From positions 429,674-493,673 of the forward strand of contig JAODTK010001488.1 in NCBI GenBank assembly GCA_026419785.1: 64,000 bases of DNA, written 5' to 3'. A model generated the notes under the pieces. The model had not been told where the DNA came from. It did not search any database and was given only the letters and a program-made list of their open reading frames with translations. Positions 10,223 through 22,685 of the stretch are shown piece after piece. Numbering within the stretch: the first letter of the stretch is position 1; each line of letters opens with the position of its first letter. This DNA is from Sclerodactyla briareus (Eukaryota; Echinodermata; Holothuroidea; Dendrochirotida; Sclerodactylidae). The translations under genes and the position numbers were made by a program.

Positions 10223-13200
10223 CTTACAGTACAAGATTCCTTAGCCTAGCCCTAACATTTCACAAGTCCAGTGAGTGCTTGCTAAGGACCGAGTTGAAAA
10301 CAGACAGAACAAAGTGATTTCAATTAGCCTATAATTATAAACCCCATCCTGTCCCTAACTTAAGTTGTGGATTCCGTTTGAATATGACCTTTTAATACCA
10401 AACAATCACTGATGGATGATGCGAGAACAATCATAAATTGCAAATGCAAAGTTCTGGGACAACAATCATCATCCTACTCCTTCAGCTCATAAAGTCTATC
10501 AATATCAAGATTCAAAAATTTGAACTCTTGGAGATTGCATGCGATGGATACGATACGTCCTATTAATTAGAATTTGTGTAGCATGCATAGTACCGTATAT
10601 GAGCCCTATACAAGCCCGTCTGATTCCTAGCATATACCCCTACTTGACTACGTACCATGCTAGCTACTGTCGGCAAATGATGACGTCACAATCACATTTA
10701 GCTTTTGGGGGGGGGGGGGGTGAATTCGTCGAGTGTTTGCGCAGGCGCTATGGCGTCATCAATTTTCAACCAATTGAAAAAAGTTGACTGGAAACTAACT
10801 TCTTGTTGACGTCTTATGTTGGCGTTGCCAAGCTTTGCGAAACAAGTATGAAGATCAAGGGTAGCTACGTGCTAGTGCTGTCCTCGGTTTTTTATAAAAG
10901 ACTTATTACCGTGTGGATATACTCTTGATTTTTTTCCTAAAGGTTTGGAACTAGCCTTTGTCTACTTGCTATAGCTACTAGGGAGGCAGTTTTGGCAGAC
11001 GTTGCTCGACGTAAATTATGCGTACTACTAAAAAGTAAAGTGTGGCGTAGTGAAAGGGCGCGACCACTGCGTTGAAAGTTTGGGGCCGGTTGGGGCCAGA
11101 ACAGTTGAGCGATTGTGTGCGTAGATGCAAAAAACGTTTTATAGGAAGACCTCTAATAAAGTTGATGAGGTCACCATATGATAGAACACCCACCCCCACC
11201 CCCCCGTCCCCCCCCCCTCCCGTCCCAGCGGTAAAGCACTCTCGGATGAAGACGCTGAAAAAAGAGATGGAAACCCGTGTGAGGGGAGGGGACAGTCGGG
11301 AGACAAGCAGGGAAAATTTGAATCAGGGCCTGACGAATATTCGAATACACAAAAAACAGGGAAACAGGGAAGGGACAATAAACTGCTTAACCCCCGCCCC
11401 CCCCCCCCCCCCCCCCGTTCCCGCTGGCTGGTTTACCCCGGTGGTATTCTATGCCGCCAGTGATAAGTGATTGCGATTTCGGTGATCTTACCGTATCGAA
11501 GACTAAGTCCGTCTCGACACTGGCCTTTCTACCTTAGGCAATAGTCCGCGCGACTGATCGCAGGGAAGCTATCCATTAAAACAGCGATTGCAAAATTGAT
11601 GTGATCTTCACATCCTAACCCAAATGAATTCACCACACATTCTCGAATAAAAATACAAGTGATAGTATTTATACGTATATTGTAGATACGTCCACACGTA
11701 CGCTCTGTGTAAACAACAATGGTGAGTAGTTCATACGTACGTACATGTATGTAACGAACGTGAGTATTGTATCGCTAATTTCACAAAATATAGGTATAAT
11801 GAGATAAATAAACCAAACAATACCGTGACGTAACAAAACAATTCCCCTAGTAGACTATGATTGGCCAAAAGTTTAACACTACTATTATGCCAACATCATT
11901 TATTAGCCAGTCAGAAATTTCATTGAAGTTACTGTTTGTGTTACCGGTACTGTTGTTTAGACACGAAGGTAGTGCGTGATTCTGAAGAGCGCCAATATGT
12001 CACGTACCGATCCAACGTCATACAGTCATACCTGATAGCCAAACTCCAAGCGCATCTACTTCACGCTTGTTCAGAACTGTCAGATTGCGTGCGCGCATTC
12101 TCATTTCATTGTTTGTGCGTGCGAGGCACGCCCCGACATGCTGTACTGAACTCCTATACCGAACATAAGTCAGTTGGAACCGTGATGCTTCAGCCCCCAC
12201 AGCGCCTCACTTTAGTAGTGTTAAGGGACGGTAACACTATAACGATATCGTTTCGTGCAACGATCCAATTATTTTGGTTGCAGGCCGATTAATAACCGGG
12301 CCTATTAATAGACGGCTGGAACACCCTCCCGCATGGATGAAGGACTTGATTCGCTTATTTGCAAACATTCCAATGTGGAACAGCCCGTCCCGCTTTTCGA
12401 TAATCACATATTTCATATTTTATCTGTTGATCTCACGATTTATCTTACCACCCTTACCATTTTTCGATATGACGTCATTTAGGATGAGTTTTTTCGAGCA
12501 CTTTCGATCTTGAGAAGGTCTTGTGATATTGTACTAGTATTCATGACAACTGTTACATACGGACCCGCCCTTGCTGGTTCAGCCTGAAATCTAAAAATCG
12601 TGTCGCAGAACGATGAAAATATTATTAGTGTGAACCGGCCCCTTTATGTGACATGGATTTGGCGACATGATTCGCATTCGTCAGAAAATTAGATAGGTGT
12701 CGTTTGACAGCCTCTCTACTTCGCTTTCACAATATACCTCTAGTTCACTCTGTGATGTTATACTTCTATACGTCTAGATGGTGTTCCTGTCAGACGCAAT
12801 CGATTGTATTCCCTAATTAATTATTTTTTTCTGTGTCGTCCTTAATAAATCGTCTGACATTCCCGTGTTTTCCCCTGAAACAGGGTAACACTCACTGAAT
12901 ATGTTCAGAATCTTGCACTACGATATACCTCTGTTACTAGAGCAACGAAGATATTTTCGGGGGTCTGTGGTCGAATAAATTCGCAAATAGAGCCGTAAAC
13001 AAACTGAATGGTGTTCCACGATTAATTACCGCAATAGGCGCTCTCACTTTGATTTTGTGTTCTCTGACGGAACTTTTAACAGAGCACACAATACACTCTC
13101 TATCCCTTGACTGATACAAGAACTACAGTTTCAAAAAAAAATGTTCAAACGAATACTTCAACTATTGTTAGGTTCTAAGGTAGTTAGGTCCAATTCGTAA

Positions 13201-14617
13201 TTTCGTGGAAAACTGTGGCGAACATATACATTTGTTGCCTATTAGTTCTATTAAAATGTCAAGGCCTGATGAATGAATCTCGTTAATTTTCGAATTATTG
13301 AAGCGTGTTTCCTCGTTGGGTCATTTAATTTTCCCTTGATAAGCATATCGTCCAAACACCCAGCGCATAATGGACGGTGCCGTCACATGACGTCCACGAC
13401 AGAAACGTCCGTCATATATCGGGACCAATTTTCAAACTTGACATATACTTGTGACGATATACCGGACGATTTGTCATCGTGAGGCGCTTTTTCGTTGCTA
13501 CTACCAAACGACAATGCCTCGTCAACAGAATTTGCCCTGCCAGCGGCCCGCCTCGGGCCCCGGGGGATGGGGGCATGTGAACCCAAACATTTTGACTCGG
13601 AACAAATTTTTGCTTGAAAATGCCTTTGAACAATTTTATTTGTGGGTGGGTTGTGAAAATAATAGCAATACATATAGTTATTAAATAGCACCGAATTGGC
13701 TTCCAAGGACGTTTGTACATAAAAATTTTCCAAGGAGGACAGCACCCTCTCCTCTGGACCCCCCCCCCAAAAAAAAAAATCGTCACCAAACCAAGATAGC
13801 TCCCTCTCGAATATGCCCTCCCCCCCCCCAAAAAAAACACAGCAAACCCTGGCGCCGCCCTGCGCCTGGTGGATGACGTCTTGAGGGCATAGCTAGAGGG
13901 GACCGAGTGGGTTACTGCAATCGCACATGTATACGGAATTACCCATAGTTTTTTCGGAACCAGAATTTAATGCCTTCATTGCGGGTTGGTAAATGGCGAG
14001 TTATATGGGTGATTAATTATATGACAGCTAGTGTAAACGTTACTTTAGGCAGTAACCTATCCCGCTATCGTAATCCGTCAACAGAACTAGCCGTCATTGC
14101 TGGGTTGGAGCAAAGGTGCCAATATGAAACAGTGGCATGCATGTCATGACTCGCCTTCGCGATTACATCTTTGTTAAGTTTGGCGAGGTCTTTTGCGCAT
14201 CCCAGCTACTACAACGACGTAAGGAGTTAATGGCATGTTGTAGAGTGACAATTGTTTAATAGTTAGGCCTATAACTTGTACCATTTTACTGCATCCATAC
14301 TTTTTATCTCCACTCAAGTTTGGCCCTTCCCCAACTCCTTCAAGTGTGGCTACAGGCTACGCCGGCTCTTGCCCGCGATGCCTTTTTGTCTTGGAGAGGG
14401 CATTCTGTTGCTTAATACAGAGAATTATGGTCGCTGTAAGGCTTGGACAGTTGTGGGAGAGTTTCTGCTGAATATGTTTGGTGGTGAGAGGATTGGCCTT
14501 ACCCTAAAGGGAATGCAATCCTCTCCCTAATTAAGGTTCCCATTCGTAAATACCATAATAATGTTGTAATGTTAAGGTTAGAAAAACAACATACTAAAAA
14601 ACATGAATCTAGGGAAT
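10223..14617. other. Non-coding stretch with homopolymers and CRE-like sites
   Basis: No gene is recognised. The stretch holds G14 at 10707-10720, C20 at 11397-11416, and C10A11 and C10A8 tracts at 13759-13779 and 13820-13837. Exact TGACGTCA octamers (the CRE core) lie at 10681-10688 and 12470-12477. A possible small exon follows a CTACTCCTTCAG acceptor at 10486-10566 (26 codons), too short to judge. Confidence 0.5.
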
Positions 14618-14945
14618 CTACCTATCTATCTATCGTATCTATCTATCTATCTAATCTATCTATCTATCTATCTATCTATCTCTACATATCTAATCTATCT
14701 ATCTATCTGTCCGTGCATACCTCGTCCTTCCGTCTCGTCCGTCCGGCCGTTCCGCCGTCCGTCTCCGTCCGTCTTTAGGAAGACAATCATCGTCCGTTCG
14801 TCCGTCCGCCCGTCCTGTACGCTGTTTCGTCCGTCCATCTCGTCGCCCAGTCTGTTTTGTCTGTCTTATCTATCTTCTGTCTGCCTCTGTCTGTATGTCA
14901 TGTCGCCGTCCGTTCCGTCCACCTATCCATATATATCCATCTATT
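14618..14945 (+). repeat. Compound microsatellite (ATCT)n then CCGT-rich
   Basis: Interrupted ATCT repeats run from about 14618 to 14706. They pass directly into degenerate CCGT/CTGT repeats up to about 14945. The apparent 137-codon frame over this block (repeating I-Y-L-S) is an artefact of the microsatellite. Confidence 0.9.
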
Positions 14946-15874
14946 CATCCCTCATGAATCTGCGCTTTTTCACGTACATACGCACCCCGCACCGTACCCG
15001 TATCTATGTACCGTAGAACTTCCGAAAGTGCGTATTAGTTTGAAATGAAAATCATAATTCAAAAAAGTCATCAAAAAGTCAATACACCGTATTTGATGCC
15101 ACAAGACTTAACTGCGCATTAGCTCATGTATATGGACGTTCCTAGCTTTATGGGGAGATTATTCTATAATGGGCCCTTTTCCGGTGCTCTGCGCCCTCAC
15201 GCCGCAAAAATGGGTACAAGTGGTAAGTATGACAAGTTTGACAAACAGTTTGGGTCCGTCTACTCTAGATCCTCCGTAAGTGGATCACTCCCCCCCCCCC
15301 CCAAAAAAAAAAAAAAAATGTTCTGCCCACTAGTTGCCCGTTTTTAATGGCCACTGGCATTTAATATTCTCGCCACATATTATGTATTCACGGCCAAGTT
15401 TCGTGTTAACAATACATTTGTTGCCATAATGAATGAAGTGTCGGCAGTCGAGTCGTGTGAATCCATGTGGTGGGTAATTAACAACAGACATTCAAGATGG
15501 CATAGCCTAGACGGCATGGCGTGCTTTAAATGTATGAAGCACGTCTGAAGGAAATGCGGGCTAATGAGGGATAATTGAGGTCTCGCCGGCAGATAATGAA
15601 TCTAGCTTTGTCACCTAATATATCGATTCCAGTTCCATGTGACTTGCCAGACTATGTTAGAGTTAGTTTCGGCCTTGTTTAAGTAGGCCTTTGGTTGTGG
15701 CGCTTGTTTAGAATTGTTGAAATCTCTAAATAGAAATAGCGCCCCAATTTATCAATCAAGTATAACTCCATTGTAAATATGCATAGCGCCATCTGTTGGG
15801 CAGAAAAAAGTGTATAGTCGTAAGGTAATTTGTGTTTTACGTGAGCATAGACTCGTTTTTGTTCTCCGTTTCAG
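14946..15874. other. No gene; C13A16 tract
   Basis: A C13 run at 15290-15302 is followed at once by A16 at 15303-15318. Otherwise the sequence looks unique and non-coding. Confidence 0.5.
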
Positions 15875-16036
15875 GCGTTACTGACACTGCACATGAGGCA
15901 CACCACGCGGAACAGTCGCAGGTATTTCTATTATCACAGCAGCAGGTTATTTAAAGAGAGGGTATTGTCGTATCACAGCCCCGGGAATGCTAAGACGGTT
16001 CCGTTTCCAAGACATCGTCGCGCGTGTGGACGATAA
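15875..16036 (+). CDS. Candidate exon with strong acceptor, unknown protein
   Basis: A strong 3' splice signal (T-rich tract ending TTCTCCGTTTCAG, AG at 15873-15874) is followed by an open frame of 53 codons to TAA at 16034-16036. The first 47 nt, to a possible donor CGCAG|GTATTT at 15921/15922, have mostly G/C-ending codons (peptide ALLTLHMRHTTRNSR). The later part is less biased. An internal exon of 15875-15921 or a terminal exon to 16036 are both possible. No family is recognised and no neighbouring exon was found. Confidence 0.3.
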   Translation, partial: ALLTLHMRHTTRNSRRYFYYHSSRLFKERVLSYHSPGNAKTVPFPRHRRACGR

Positions 16037-16282
16037 TCGTATCGATGGAACATTGCACTGGGACGATCAATCATCGTACTTCATACAAAAAGTCGCTGTT
16101 GCTTTTTTTCGTTGCTGCCAGTCGCCAGATGAGAAGCCTCTTTGAAATTATTTGGTAAGAACTGCCCGCAGACCATATAAGCCTCGGCATGCCCGCGGCG
16201 GTAAGACTACTAGAGTTGTGGATCGCCCAGTTACGTCAGGCGTGTACGCACAGTAGCATAAATGTTACTCGTACACAATGAA

Positions 16283-16326
16283 AGTAGTAGTAGTAGTAGT
16301 TAGTAGCAGTCGGTAGTAGTAGGTTG
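16283..16326 (+). repeat. (TAG/AGT)n microsatellite
   Basis: Interrupted TAG trinucleotide repeats. A second short block of the same unit lies at about 17147-17167. Confidence 0.85.
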
Positions 16327-19300
16327 AGTCTCGTCTATCCGACCATGCTCATAATATATATATTGTTGCTTTCGTGTCTGGGCAATAATGTCGACTCTTA
16401 TAGATCAGGATTGACCGAACATAGTAGTATTCAGCGATTTTTAACATCCTAATTAAAGCACTAGCCTATTCGACGCGGTCAGCCCTATAATAAGAATGAC
16501 GACTGATAGACAGAAAGGGTTTACGTTCACTAACGTATGACGGGTCTACATTGGCGTAGCCGGCGGGGGGGAACGGGGGCCATGCCCCCCCCAATTCGAA
16601 TTCCCCCAACCCAATTTATTAATAAACATTAATGACAACAACATTTGGAACTATTCGGCTCTCTCTTTCCTTCTATTTGCTAGTCAATTGTCGAATTCTC
16701 TTGACAGCCCAGTTTTTGCGTCAATATCCAACAGTGTGCTTCGCCGCACGTGCTACCCGTTATATATACACGATTTTTTAACCAGTTGGGAGTGGCGGCA
16801 AGTTCTTTAGATAATAGAAAGACATTGCATACGAGGGGGGGGGGGGGGGGGGTGCGCGTAAGACCGTAGATACCCGTCCAAACAACATTGGTCAACTTCT
16901 GCTATTACCGCTGTCCTCATTCCAGTCAGATTGCCCTGAATAGTTCACTCGTTTGGTCAATATCCAACCAACACAGGCGGGGTGCAGGGGTGAGGGCACT
17001 AATAGCCCTCTCAGTTCTGGGGCACAAACAGTGGCAAAATGATTAAAAACCACTCGCCAGAAAAATATTGACCCCCGTGCGCCTATAGGGGGATATCATG
17101 GACTTGATATCCCAAGAAGGGAGCAAAATTTGCGTGCTTCTTGCGCAGTAAGTAGTAGTAGTAGCAGTGGTGTTGTTGTCTGCTCTTAATACAAACCGAT
17201 AATAAACTATTTGAGATTCGGGCAATTTAGTTAGGTTTTTTTTTTTTGGATTAGCATTGGTTGATCCTGTTGGCTATTAGCATTCTGGGTACCAGCCCTG
17301 GCCAGCTCTGGCTGAAGGCCTGGCCAAGAGGGAGGTAGACACCCCTGCAAATTCATACCAAGACAGCTGATTCATTCGTCCAAAAGAGGGAGCCGAAAGG
17401 ATAAAAAATTGAGACCGAATAATATTACAGGCAGAAAATGAACCAAAATTCAGACAAAAGCGAAATTTGGCGAAATTCAGGAGGAATTTTCAATTCAAAA
17501 ACAACCATTTTTTCGCGCGTTCCCGCGCACGGTAGTAGTACTTTTCAATCATGCGGCTTTCAAGATTGGGAAATTTGTTCTGACCCCCCCCCCAAAAAAA
17601 ATGGAAGAAAGAAAGAAAGAAAGAACCCTGTGCGCCTATGATCTGAGCCACGTGGAAATAGAACATTTGACCACTTTCAGAAACAAGAGTTATGTATAGG
17701 GAAAAAATTGACTTCAAATGATGGCAAATGTTGAACCAGATTTCATCTGAGGGTTCTTAAAATGCAAAACTTCCCAAAGGGGGGGGGGAACCCCCTCCCC
17801 TTTAGAGACTCCTCCAACATGGCCACCCCCAATCAAATTTCCTGGCTACGCCAGTAGGTACACATGCTTGTTCGTGCATATATTAGGTGTGTGAATGTGC
17901 ACGGTGTTTGAACGGGGAAACAAGCAAGGTGTGTGTGTTTGTGTGTGGTTTTGCGTGTGTGTGCGGGTGTTGGCCCTTGTGTGTGATAATTGTCCTTGGA
18001 AGATCAAACCATGGTGATACCCAGCAGCAAAAAATTATATTGCTACTATTATCCCACCGTTGCTAGATCTTATATACGCACTAGAGTGGACGAAGGACGT
18101 CGAATCGAAAACAAGAATAATGAGCTTGTTGGAGGCAAACCATGTCGAGTGGCATGCTCGGTTGACTAATCTCCCTCTTCGGCTCACTCGTAAACACGTT
18201 GTGTACGGCGGTAGTAAGTTTAATGATGGAGGAATATTAATGAATACGAGTACACAAAAGTGTTGCGGACTTAGTGCGATTTCCCACAGAGTAGCAGAGT
18301 AAACTCAAATCAACTTATTCAACGAGTGGTTGTTAGATACCATGAGCTGTCAGACAGAAACTGTGGGAAATTATCTTAAAATTGCGAACAGATTACTGGG
18401 TAACAGTTTGCTATACTGCGTCAATATTTCGGAGATCAATCCATTGGCATATCTCTCCTTCGCAGACCGACCTTGGATAACTTTATCGGACCTTTCTTAG
18501 CAGTAGTTCAGCCTCTAAAGACCCACGCGATAACTCTAAACTGCTAAACTAAAAACAGTATTCGACATCAAATTGAACAATCCTAGACCACTATTTTGCC
18601 ATTATTTTTGGAACGCTTTGAATGCAAAACACGGTTGTCATGCGTTTTGAGAAGACAAGAAAGATTATGTGCAAAATAGTGTTGAGCAAAAAGGGTGTTT
18701 CATCCGACTTACTGTGTTTTAGATTGCTTGCGGTCTCGATGGGGTTGTGGCAATTTTTTCGAAAAACTTTCTCATATCGTTTTTTCCCCCAGTGGAATCT
18801 TTTGTTAGAGGCGTACACTGAATTCGTCGGACGAGTTTACGCTAATTTCGAGCCTTGATCTTGGACGCACTCTGCCCTCGGGCGAAATATCCCCGCCTCG
18901 AGTGAAGGTGTGAAAAGAGGTCATCATTCGTGATGACCAACATTTCTTTCAACCACCATTCCGATTAGAAGAGAGACCTTTAAAGTACAAAAAAAATTAA
19001 CCCAATTCTCGAGAGTTTTCTGGCGATTTTATTTGGGATGAGGAGAACTTGTCCACTAATGAATAATGGCATACAGTGACAGCGAAAACGATGATAGAAT
19101 TGGCCGTCGGTAGGTGAAAAAATGAAGCTTGAACATTATGGGGATAGGGGTAATGGAAGAACGAGAGCGCCTCACTTGTGTTTATACGTGCAACGCGTCG
19201 AGTCATCGGCCGAAACTATGTGACTGAATGAAGGTTTAATTGATGCTTTTGATTGATAACATGCCGTTGCTTGTATGGCATTAATATGATACCATCAGTT

Positions 19301-19367
19301 CGGGGAAATTAAAGTTTGGAATACACACATGTTCTGAGTTAATCAGATCATATGACAGTCGAATGAC
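16327..19367. other. Non-coding stretch with several G-run cassettes and short microsatellites
   Basis: G18 lies at 16835-16852 and C10A8 at 17584-17601, followed by a GAAA microsatellite at 17604-17625. A GGCGTAGCC plus G-run block at 16551-16619 and its inverted counterpart at about 17770-17853 (ending GGCTACGCC) look like two copies of one repeat in opposite orientation. No gene is recognised. Confidence 0.5.
17929..17986 (+). repeat. GT-rich microsatellite
   Basis: Interrupted (GT)n sequence with TTT and GC interruptions. Confidence 0.8.
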
Positions 19368-19421
19368 ATAATAATAATAATATAATAATAATAATATAAT
19401 AATAATAATAATATAATAATA

Positions 19422-19453
<32 letters not shown>

Positions 19454-19454
19454 T
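19368..19454 (+). repeat. (ATA)n microsatellite
   Basis: Long interrupted ATA/AAT trinucleotide array in which many blocks are separated by an extra AT. Confidence 0.9.
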
Positions 19455-19929
19455 TAGTATTATACCATTTATGGTGGTGCTCCGCTTACATAGTCACGCT
19501 GCTGCGCTGGAGAACACATAACCCGAGTTACCCGATACAGTGCGTCGATAGTGTCTAGTCTGAGAATACATTCCTGGACACACGTCTACAGTTCAAAACT
19601 GGAAATATACTCAGACAGACACAGACAGACACGGACAGACCGCCAGCTTACCCCCCCCCTGTTGAGGTACACTTCCGAGGCACTCAGACGGGGTAAACAA
19701 CTTTTTCAGTGTTGGCCCGGGTACCAAAACCGAAAACCACAAGACACAAACTGTGTCGCGATTCCTTGCCATAACTCAAGGCCAAACAGAAAAAATACCC
19801 CCTATTTGATATTGTTGGTTTTAATACTCAAAATTCCTTTCTATAAAGTCGACCACTCAAATATTATCCATTCCCTTCATTCTCTCAAGTTCAAAAGACA
19901 TATAGGCTCCCATGCATAACGAACTACAT

Positions 19930-20700
19930 GCAGTTCGCAAAGACGAAGAAAAGTTTCCATTACAACATCCCCTCTAGAATATTTTGTTGCCAAGATGTCA
20001 ATGCCAAACGTCAAGTTTAACAAAATTCCAGTGTTTTAGGCTGTCTTTATCTTTCCCACATGTGCATGCTTGAGATAGCTTGTGATGGGAGTGCTGTATT
20101 ACATTAGTCTGATTCACATTATGGTTTGTCTCAACAAGACGAATCTGGTCATTACCAAAAATAAGACTCAATGTCACAAGGTCATAAGGTCAAACGAGGG
20201 CAAAAGGGCAAATGAGTTCAAAGTCGTTCACCATAGGTAGTTCTTCCCACACGAACACCACTTTTTTTCCCATTACGCTCCCTCTAAAATGTTCCTTTGC
20301 CAAGATATATAAGGATAGTCCCTATGGTGCCCTTAAAGCCTTGACCTGACACCAAAAATATAGGGTTCATCCTCACCAGTTGCAACCCACATACAACAAT
20401 TGCACACTGGAATACATGCTTGCGTCGTTAGATATCGTGCTGACAAGCTTCTTTTCGTTTGTCCCTCTCGTGACCTTGATGAGCTTGAACTGGCACCAAA
20501 AACAATAGGGGTCATCCTCTCTATATGTTCAACACACACACTTAATTTAGACTTAACACAGCTTGGCGTTCTGTTCAGACTATCGTTATGACAAGTGCGT
20601 CCACACACACTCACAGACGCACACACACACACACCTACGCACAGCGCGTGACTGCGTAGAATTCCTTGTTGCCTTCGGCAAGGAATAAAAAACCCAAAAT
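19930..20700 (+). repeat. Degenerate dispersed/tandem repeat ending in a hairpin
   Basis: Related segments recur. CATCCCCTCTAGAATATTTTG near 19967 matches ACGCTCCCTCTAAAATGTTCC near 20275. Paired CACCAAAAA-TAGGGTTCATCC and CACCAAAAACAATAGGGGTCATCC segments lie near 20350 and 20494. The right part has a CA array (about 20601-20635) followed by a hairpin ATTCCTTG...CAAGGAAT at 20660-20685. I associate this layout with abundant repeats of marine invertebrate genomes. No coding capacity. Confidence 0.5.
20660..20685. repeat. Hairpin at the end of the degenerate repeat
   Basis: An 8-bp perfect stem, ATTCCTTG and CAAGGAAT, encloses a 10-nt loop. It sits right after the CA-rich tract and could mark the repeat terminus. 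Confidence 0.55.
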
Positions 20701-20772
20701 TCTTGGGAGCGCTCCGCGCGCCATTCATAGTGACGCTCCGTTTTAACCTGGATAAGCAGATAGGCGCGCTTG

Positions 20773-21788
20773 TATGGCAGCCGTTTTAATATTCACCTCC
20801 CAATTCGACTTAAGTAAAATTCATTTCGACCTAAGTCGAATTCAGAGGATCTGACGTAAGTTGACTCAATTCGACTAAGCTGAATTAATTCACAGTGAAA
20901 TAGGCAATTAAGTGAAGAGACGCCCTTCCATTCTCAGTGGAATACAATTCCACTTGAATTACTTGAGCGAATTGAATTCAACCTAAGTCGCATGAATACA
21001 ACTAGTAGAATTAGATTTAACTTAAGTCGAATGCATTATGGACAGTCAATTCGAATGAAGTCAATCCAATTCAATTAAGTTAATTAAATTTACTTAAGGG
21101 AATACAATTTCATTAAGCGGAACCAATTCAAACACAATTCGACTTTCCATTCGATTTAGGTCGAATTCACTTCGACTTGAGTCGAAGTGAATGCCCTAAG
21201 TCGAATGTATCACTTAGCGAATTGGCTGTCTATTTCACTTAATTGAAATAAATACCTGCAACCGAGAGTTTGCCGATTGGAGTTCCAAATTCAATGAGGA
21301 GAACTCGATGAGATTTCTCGGGGACCCATGTCTATCAGTCTATTCTGGTGAAAACTCGAGTTGACAATCCGCATTTCCACCACTCAGCACGTGTGATTAA
21401 TTACTGTTTCGTGTCTATATATTATTCAGCCGAACGAGGATGCAGCAAGTGCTAAGAAAATTGTAGTGAAAACCCATCACATTCGATTAGTGAATTGTGA
21501 TCTAGTTAACTCAAGTGAAAATAATAATTCGACTGAGTGAAATCAATCGACTTAAGTCAAATATTAATTCGGACTTCAAATAGCGCGATGGCTCTTTTAT
21601 TTACTTAAGTTAAATTAAATTCCACTGAAGCGGAATTTTTTTTTTTACGATTTCACTGAATGGAACTGAATTCGATTTAAGTTAATTCAATTCGACGTCA
21701 GTCAAATTGATTGAATCGAATGAATTCACTACGTGAAAAATTAGTTCACTAAGTGAAATTAGGAGGTAAATGTTGAAACGGCTTGCTA
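20773..21788. mobile_element. DNA-transposon-like element, palindrome-packed interior
   Basis: The left end (20773-20810) reads TATGGCAGCCGTTTTAATAT then TCACCTCC. The right end (21745-21788), read from the other strand, gives TAGCAAGCCGTTTCAACATT then TACCTCC. These are imperfect terminal inverted repeats of about 28 bp. CGCTTG flanks both sides (20767-20772 and 21789-21794) and may be the target-site duplication. The 1-kb interior has no coding frame. It is dominated by more than a dozen variants of TTCGACTTAAGTCGAA and AAGTGAAT motifs in both orientations, including a 60-nt nested hairpin at 21148-21207. This fits a non-autonomous foldback element. The superfamily is not assigned. Confidence 0.6.
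21148..21207. repeat. Nested hairpin in the element interior
   Basis: The inner perfect arms ATTCACTTCGACT (21165-21177) and AGTCGAAGTGAAT (21180-21192) are separated by TG. The outer arms CATTCGATTTAGG (21148-21160) and CCTAAGTCGAATG (21195-21207) have one mismatch. Confidence 0.8.
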
Positions 21789-22685
21789 CGCTTGAGGCCT
21801 ACAAAAGCTCGTGGGTTTGTCTTCCTAACAATGTCTCTCTGAGACTCCGACGCCTGGCAACACAAGCTGACAGGGACATTACAATAACGATGGAGCACTC
21901 TTGGGAGAACTTCAGGTAATCGGAATGAGTCGAAAATGATGCGGCGGTACCGTTACTCGGTTGGAAAAAAAATCTCCAGTCGGAATTGGGGACATTGACA
22001 CCCTCACGCAACGTATGCCCCTAGCTAGCTACGGCCATGGCAGGACGGAACAGGAGTTACAGGATACTATGGCCGAGGGAATAACTTGTCACTTGCACAT
22101 GAAGATTATAACGCTTGTTGGACATGGCAGTGCATCATATTAAAGGCGGCCATGGATGAATCTCTAAAGTAACGCAAATACCGATATCGAATTTAGTTGA
22201 CCCCTGTTTACCAGAGTCCACAGGTCATATAGGGATCACAACAGCCAACAAACTGAAATGCTATATGTACTTGAATACCACGTAAGGTTATGATTTCTCT
22301 GCCAAATACAAGCGTTACAAAATATTGCGCAAAGCGAACAGTATTCCTTGCCGGAATGATGCTAATACTCATGCCTACCAGAAAAACATTTTACTGATAT
22401 GTTCAGAAGCTAATTAGAGAACTTCGAGCCAAATATTAGCTAAATTGAATAATTCTTGTACCTTCATTTCCAGTTTTAGGCCGCCGGATTTTTTCGAACG
22501 TGAATATATATCTTCTATTCAGTTACTCAAGTACCCCAAATAACAACTTACGCAGCCAGCTGATTGAAAACCGGGATACCAAATTTCGTGCAAATAATAA
22601 TCCATGACCACCTCAACTTATTGATGTGTAGTGCTCGTAATCCGTAACATTTTCCTAGAATACGTTTTCTCATGAATTGAAAAGA
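21789..22685. other. No feature recognised
   Basis: Unique-looking sequence without gene signals. A possible acceptor (CTTCATTTCCAG near 22474) opens only a 22-codon frame. Confidence 0.5.

Noticed and set aside
14603-15016. 137-codon plus-strand open frame rich in I, Y, L, S, then R, P, S
   Set aside because: It is the translation of the ATCT and CCGT microsatellites.
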